A stretch of 64,000 bases of DNA, taken from NCBI RefSeq assembly GCF_001983165.1, contig NZ_MNPU01000031.1, forward strand, positions 1 to 64,000, written 5' to 3'. The notes beneath the pieces were generated by a model that saw only the letters and a list, made by a program, of their open reading frames with translations, was not told where the DNA came from and did no database searches. The translations under genes and the position numbers were made by a program. Within the stretch, counting starts at the first letter, position 1. The number at the start of each line of letters is the position of its first letter. The stretch is from Pseudomonas gessardii (GTDB lineage Bacteria > Pseudomonadota > Gammaproteobacteria > Pseudomonadales > Pseudomonadaceae). This document shows positions 61,170 to 64,000 of the stretch, in pieces.

Positions 61170-62894
61170 ATGAACTACCAACCCTTTACCCGAACCTTGA
61201 TCGCGACGGCCCTGGTCCTCACATTCAGCGGTGTGCAGGCGGCCTCCCAAGCCCCGGTGGCCGGTGAAAACGGCATGGTGGTGACGGCCCAGCATTTGGC
61301 GACCCATGTGGGCGTCGATGTGTTGAAGGCCGGCGGCAATGCTGTGGATGCGGCCGTGGCCGTGGGTTACGCCCTGGCGGTGGTCTACCCGGCAGCGGGC
61401 AACCTCGGCGGCGGTGGATTCATGACCGTGCAACTGGCGGACGGGCGCAAGACCTTCCTCGACTTCCGCGAAAAAGCCCCGTTGGCGGCCACCGCCGATA
61501 TGTACCTGGATAAAGACGGCAATGTCGTCCCCGGCCTCAGCGCCAAAGGCCACCTGGCGGTCGGCGTACCCGGCACCGTCTCCGGCATGGAGCTGGCCTT
61601 GAGCAAATACGGCACCCTCAAGCGCGCCCAAGTAATCGCGCCGGCGATCAAGCTCGCGGAAGATGGCTTTGCCCTCGACCAGGGCGATATCGACATGCTG
61701 CACAGCGCCACCGAAGAGTTCAAAAAAGACCAGGACCTGCGCGGCATCTTCCTCAATAAGGGTGAGCCACTGCAGGTCGGGCAGAAGCTGGTGCAAAAAG
61801 ACCTGGCGCGTACCCTGCGGGAAATTTCCGCCAAGGGCACCGATGGCTTCTACAAAGGCTGGGTGGCCAAGGCCATCGTCGACTCCAGCCAGGCCGGCAA
61901 GGGCATCATCGCCCAGGCCGACCTGGATAACTACCAGACCCGCGAACTGGCCCCCATCGAGTGCGACTACCGCGGCTACCACGTAGTCTCGGCGCCACCA
62001 CCCAGCTCGGGCGGCCTGGTGATCTGCCAAATCATGAACATCCTCGAAGGCTACCCCATGGCCGAACTGGGCTACGGCTCGGCCCAGGGCACCCATTACC
62101 AGATCGAAGCCATGCGCCACGCCTACGTGGACCGCAACAGCTATCTGGGCGACCCGGATTTTGTAAAGAACCCGGTAGCCCACCTGCTGGACAAGGACTA
62201 CGCGGCCAAACTGCGTGCCGCCATCGACCCGCAAAAAGCCGGTGACTCCATGGCCATCAAGCCCGGCGTTGCGCCCCATGAAGGCAGCAACACCACCCAT
62301 TACTCCATCGTCGACAAATGGGGTAACGCGGTGTCGGTGACCTACACCCTCAACGACTGGTTCGGTGCTGGCGTCATGGCCAGCAAGACCGGGGTCATCC
62401 TCAACGACGAAATGGACGACTTCACCGTCAAGGTCGGCGTGCCCAACATGTACGGCCTGGTCCAGGGCGAAGCCAACGCCATCGCCCCCGGCAAGGCGCC
62501 CCTGTCGTCCATGAGCCCGACCATCGTCACCAAAGATGGCAAGGCGGTGATGGTCATCGGCACACCGGGCGGCAGCCGCATCATCACCGCCACCTTGCTG
62601 ACCATCCTCAACGTCATCGACTACAAGATGAACATCCAGGAAGCCGTCAACGCCCCGCGCTTCCACCAACAGTGGATGCCCGACAGCACCAACCTCGAAA
62701 CCTTCGCCCTGAGCCCCGACACCCAGAAAATCCTCGAAAGCTGGGGCCACAAATTCGCCGGCCCCCAAGACGCCAACCACCTGGCCGCCATCCTCGTCGG
62801 CGCCCCGTCCCTGGACGGCAAGCCGGTGGGTAACAACCGCTTCTATGGCGCCAACGACCCACGGCGCAATACCGGGCTGTCACTGGGCTACTAA
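61170..62894 (+). CDS. ggt: Gamma-glutamyltransferase
   Basis: Periplasmic N-terminal nucleophile hydrolase that cleaves the gamma-glutamyl bond of glutathione and related compounds. The product is 574 residues. Signal peptide 1-24 (ending SGVQA). The precursor cuts itself before Thr375 in GSNTTHYSIVD, giving the large and small subunits. The conserved arginine region DFREKAPLAATADMYL is in the large subunit, and LSSMSPTIV and GTPGGSRIIT are in the small subunit. It stands alone, with a promoter region shared with the divergent MFS gene. Confidence 0.94.
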   Translation: MNYQPFTRTLIATALVLTFSGVQAASQAPVAGENGMVVTAQHLATHVGVDVLKAGGNAVDAAVAVGYALAVVYPAAGNLGGGGFMTVQLADGRKTFLDFREKAPLAATADMYLDKDGNVVPGLSAKGHLAVGVPGTVSGMELALSKYGTLKRAQVIAPAIKLAEDGFALDQGDIDMLHSATEEFKKDQDLRGIFLNKGEPLQVGQKLVQKDLARTLREISAKGTDGFYKGWVAKAIVDSSQAGKGIIAQADLDNYQTRELAPIECDYRGYHVVSAPPPSSGGLVICQIMNILEGYPMAELGYGSAQGTHYQIEAMRHAYVDRNSYLGDPDFVKNPVAHLLDKDYAAKLRAAIDPQKAGDSMAIKPGVAPHEGSNTTHYSIVDKWGNAVSVTYTLNDWFGAGVMASKTGVILNDEMDDFTVKVGVPNMYGLVQGEANAIAPGKAPLSSMSPTIVTKDGKAVMVIGTPGGSRIITATLLTILNVIDYKMNIQEAVNAPRFHQQWMPDSTNLETFALSPDTQKILESWGHKFAGPQDANHLAAILVGAPSLDGKPVGNNRFYGANDPRRNTGLSLGY

Positions 62895-63122
62895 GCGCAG
62901 ACAGGGCAGGGGCCAGCCGCCCCTGTTCTGCTTCATAGAAGAATATTTTTTGAAATCAAGGGCTTGCCAGCCTCGGCAAATCAGTACATAATTGCCGCCA
63001 TCGAACGCACTGAGGTATAAAAAACTTCAATGTTTTCAATGAGATAGAGTAGAGGCAAGCTTACATAGCCCACTCAAGTTTATAGGCGGTGAATGTCAGT
63101 GGTTTTGGCATTGATCGTTTGA

Positions 63123-63196
63123 GGCCGAGTAGCAAAATGGTTATGCAGCGGATTGCAAATCCGCCTACGCCGGTTCGATTCCGACCTCGGCCTCCA
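63123..63196 (+). tRNA. tRNA-Cys (anticodon GCA)
   Basis: A 74-base cloverleaf: GGCCGAG/CTCGGCC acceptor stem, anticodon loop ATTGCAAAT, GGTTCGATTCC T-loop region, and an encoded TCCA end. It closely follows the E. coli tRNA-Cys pattern. A terminator lies 6 bases downstream. Confidence 0.96.
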
Positions 63197-63201
63197 CTCT
63201 T

Positions 63202-63236
63202 AAAGCCCCGTAGATCAATGGTCTACGGGGTTTTTT
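63202..63236 (+). terminator. Rho-independent terminator after tRNA-Cys
   Basis: AAAGCCCCGTAGA and TCTACGGGGTTTTTT form an 11-bp stem with a loop of about 8 bases and a T run. Confidence 0.93.
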
Positions 63237-63239
63237 AAT

Positions 63240-63637
63240 GCCTGCGATTTGGCATCGTTTCCGCAATTACCCAAAATTTGATGCGTGGTAGTGCTCGTCT
63301 TGAGACATCCTTTGTGTAAGCGCGCGTCGGATTTGGCACCGCTTGACGGGTGATTTGGCACTGCCTGACACCGTCCAGGCTATGAAATTGCGCGAGATGT
63401 TTGGCACTCGCACTGTCTCAACCGTCTTATTCAGTTTGACTAGCGAGCCAGTTGGGTGGATTTGGGCGCAGACCGACGCTTGGAAAACCGTCTACTGTCG
63501 GCCTCTCAGGAGAGGGGGGCAGGGTGGGCGGTTACAGTCTGCTTGCAGGCGAAGGACTGGTGGCAGCTACTGTCTGAGGATTAAGGGGCACTGCTGAGGA
63601 TTCGTACAGGGCGGTTTAATATGATCCTACTGAAATA
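63240..63637. other. Gene-free region with repeated TTTGGCAC motifs, possible insertion-sequence remnant
   Basis: The octamer TTTGGCAY occurs near 63248, 63332, 63353 and 63400; two copies are embedded in the similar strings GATTTGGCACCGC and GATTTGGCACTGC. Such repeated TTGGCAC motifs are seen near the ends of some IS21-type elements, but no transposase fragment is readable. Short open frames lack ribosome sites and family features. Confidence 0.35.
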
Positions 63638-64000
63638 TCACACAGTATATTTCAGGCGATACTCAGTTGGTGTCAGTCCTAGCTCCCGGCGAAAGGCTCG
63701 ACTAAAAGCTACATCAGAGTCATAGCCCAGATCTTCCGCTATTTTTGATACTCGTTGGTTTGAAGACCTGAGGCGTTTTCCTGCGAGCTGCATTCTCCAG
63801 CGAGTCAAGTATCGCATCGGTGAGTCTCCAACCATCCGGCCAAATTTATTTGCAAAATTTGATCGCGATTGGCCGACCTCAAGAGCGAGTTTTTCTACAG
63901 TCCAATCTGCTCCAGGCTCTGAGTGCAGTAATGCAAGGGCGTGGCCGACCATTGAATCGCGTAATGCCGCAATCCAGCCCGTGATCTCGGCAGGAGCGGT
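63638..64000 (-). CDS. AraC-family transcriptional regulator, cut by the window edge
   Basis: Only the last 120 residues are in the window; the frame continues open to the edge. They hold the AraC DNA-binding domain with two helix-turn-helix motifs: WTVEKLALEVGQSRSNFANKF and then VSKIAEDLGYDSDVAFSRAFRRELGLTP (given as separate spans), ending YRLKYTV. An internal ATG (MVGHALALL) is not the true start, because the preceding in-frame residues (ITGWIAALRDS) match the usual linker of this family. The effector domain is outside. Confidence 0.82.
   Translation of the reverse strand, partial: TAPAEITGWIAALRDSMVGHALALLHSEPGADWTVEKLALEVGQSRSNFANKFGRMVGDSPMRYLTRWRMQLAGKRLRSSNQRVSKIAEDLGYDSDVAFSRAFRRELGLTPTEYRLKYTV

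Noticed and set aside
60969..62780. A 603-codon open frame on the minus strand
   Set aside because: Antisense to ggt; Gly/Val/Asp-rich shadow composition.

Overview
The window is high-GC Gammaproteobacterial DNA, almost certainly a Pseudomonas of the P. fluorescens group. The evidence is the 1619-residue GdhB-type glutamate dehydrogenase, the Bat/MoxR operon, the itaconate locus arranged much as in P. aeruginosa, and above all the many REP/REPIN palindromes (GTGGGAGCGGGCTTGC type) that fill the intergenic spaces. About 45 protein genes, one tRNA-Cys and some 20 repeats or regulatory sites can be supported. This is a chromosomal housekeeping and catabolic region with a few accessory patches of visibly lower GC.

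Layout. 1-655: large compound palindromic repeat with a REPIN inside it. 784-7623 (minus): moxR, DUF58, DUF4381, batA, batB, batD, with overlapping or nearly abutting genes, a membrane/periplasmic stress complex. 7886-9977 (minus): small hypothetical gene and a stand-alone DUF6543 (dermonecrotic-toxin-type) protein. 10466-15325: gdhB. 15435-15974: four tandem REPIN units. 15988-18776 (minus): two GntR/FCD regulators and a DctA-like transporter with operator-like palindromes. 19009-24145: tag, a MocR-type regulator, an SDR/phosphotransferase pair and a 2-hydroxyacid dehydrogenase. 24303-25808: three small low-GC genes, two of them exported. 26046-30380: amino-acid permease and acnB, separated by a 156-bp MITE-like element inserted into a REPIN. 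30776-33425: DUF1289 protein, a second REPIN array, a universal stress protein behind a perfect ANR box, and miaE.

33381-38683 (minus) is the most unusual region. An AMP-forming acyl ligase, a methyltransferase-like protein, an acyl-CoA-dehydrogenase-fold flavin monooxygenase, a solo EctC-like cupin cyclase and an MFS exporter run as one tight operon. No carrier protein, EctA or EctB is present. It looks like a small biosynthetic cluster with no product that I recognise.

39237-42094: an RstAB-like two-component system converging on a MipA/OmpV outer-membrane protein. 42187-51783: itaconate catabolism, with a divergent LysR regulator (itcR), itaconyl-CoA hydratase (ich), an acyl-CoA dehydrogenase, an MmgE/PrpD protein, itaconate CoA-transferase (ict), citramalyl-CoA lyase (ccl) and a DctPQM TRAP importer. 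Together these take up itaconate and convert it to acetyl-CoA and pyruvate. 51895-59724: nosRZDFYL for nitrous oxide reduction, behind a perfect ANR/DNR box. 59740-62894: divergent MFS transporter and ggt. 63123-63196: tRNA-Cys, followed by a possible insertion-sequence remnant and an AraC-type regulator cut by the window edge.

All calls come from reading the sequence and recognising families; no database search was run.
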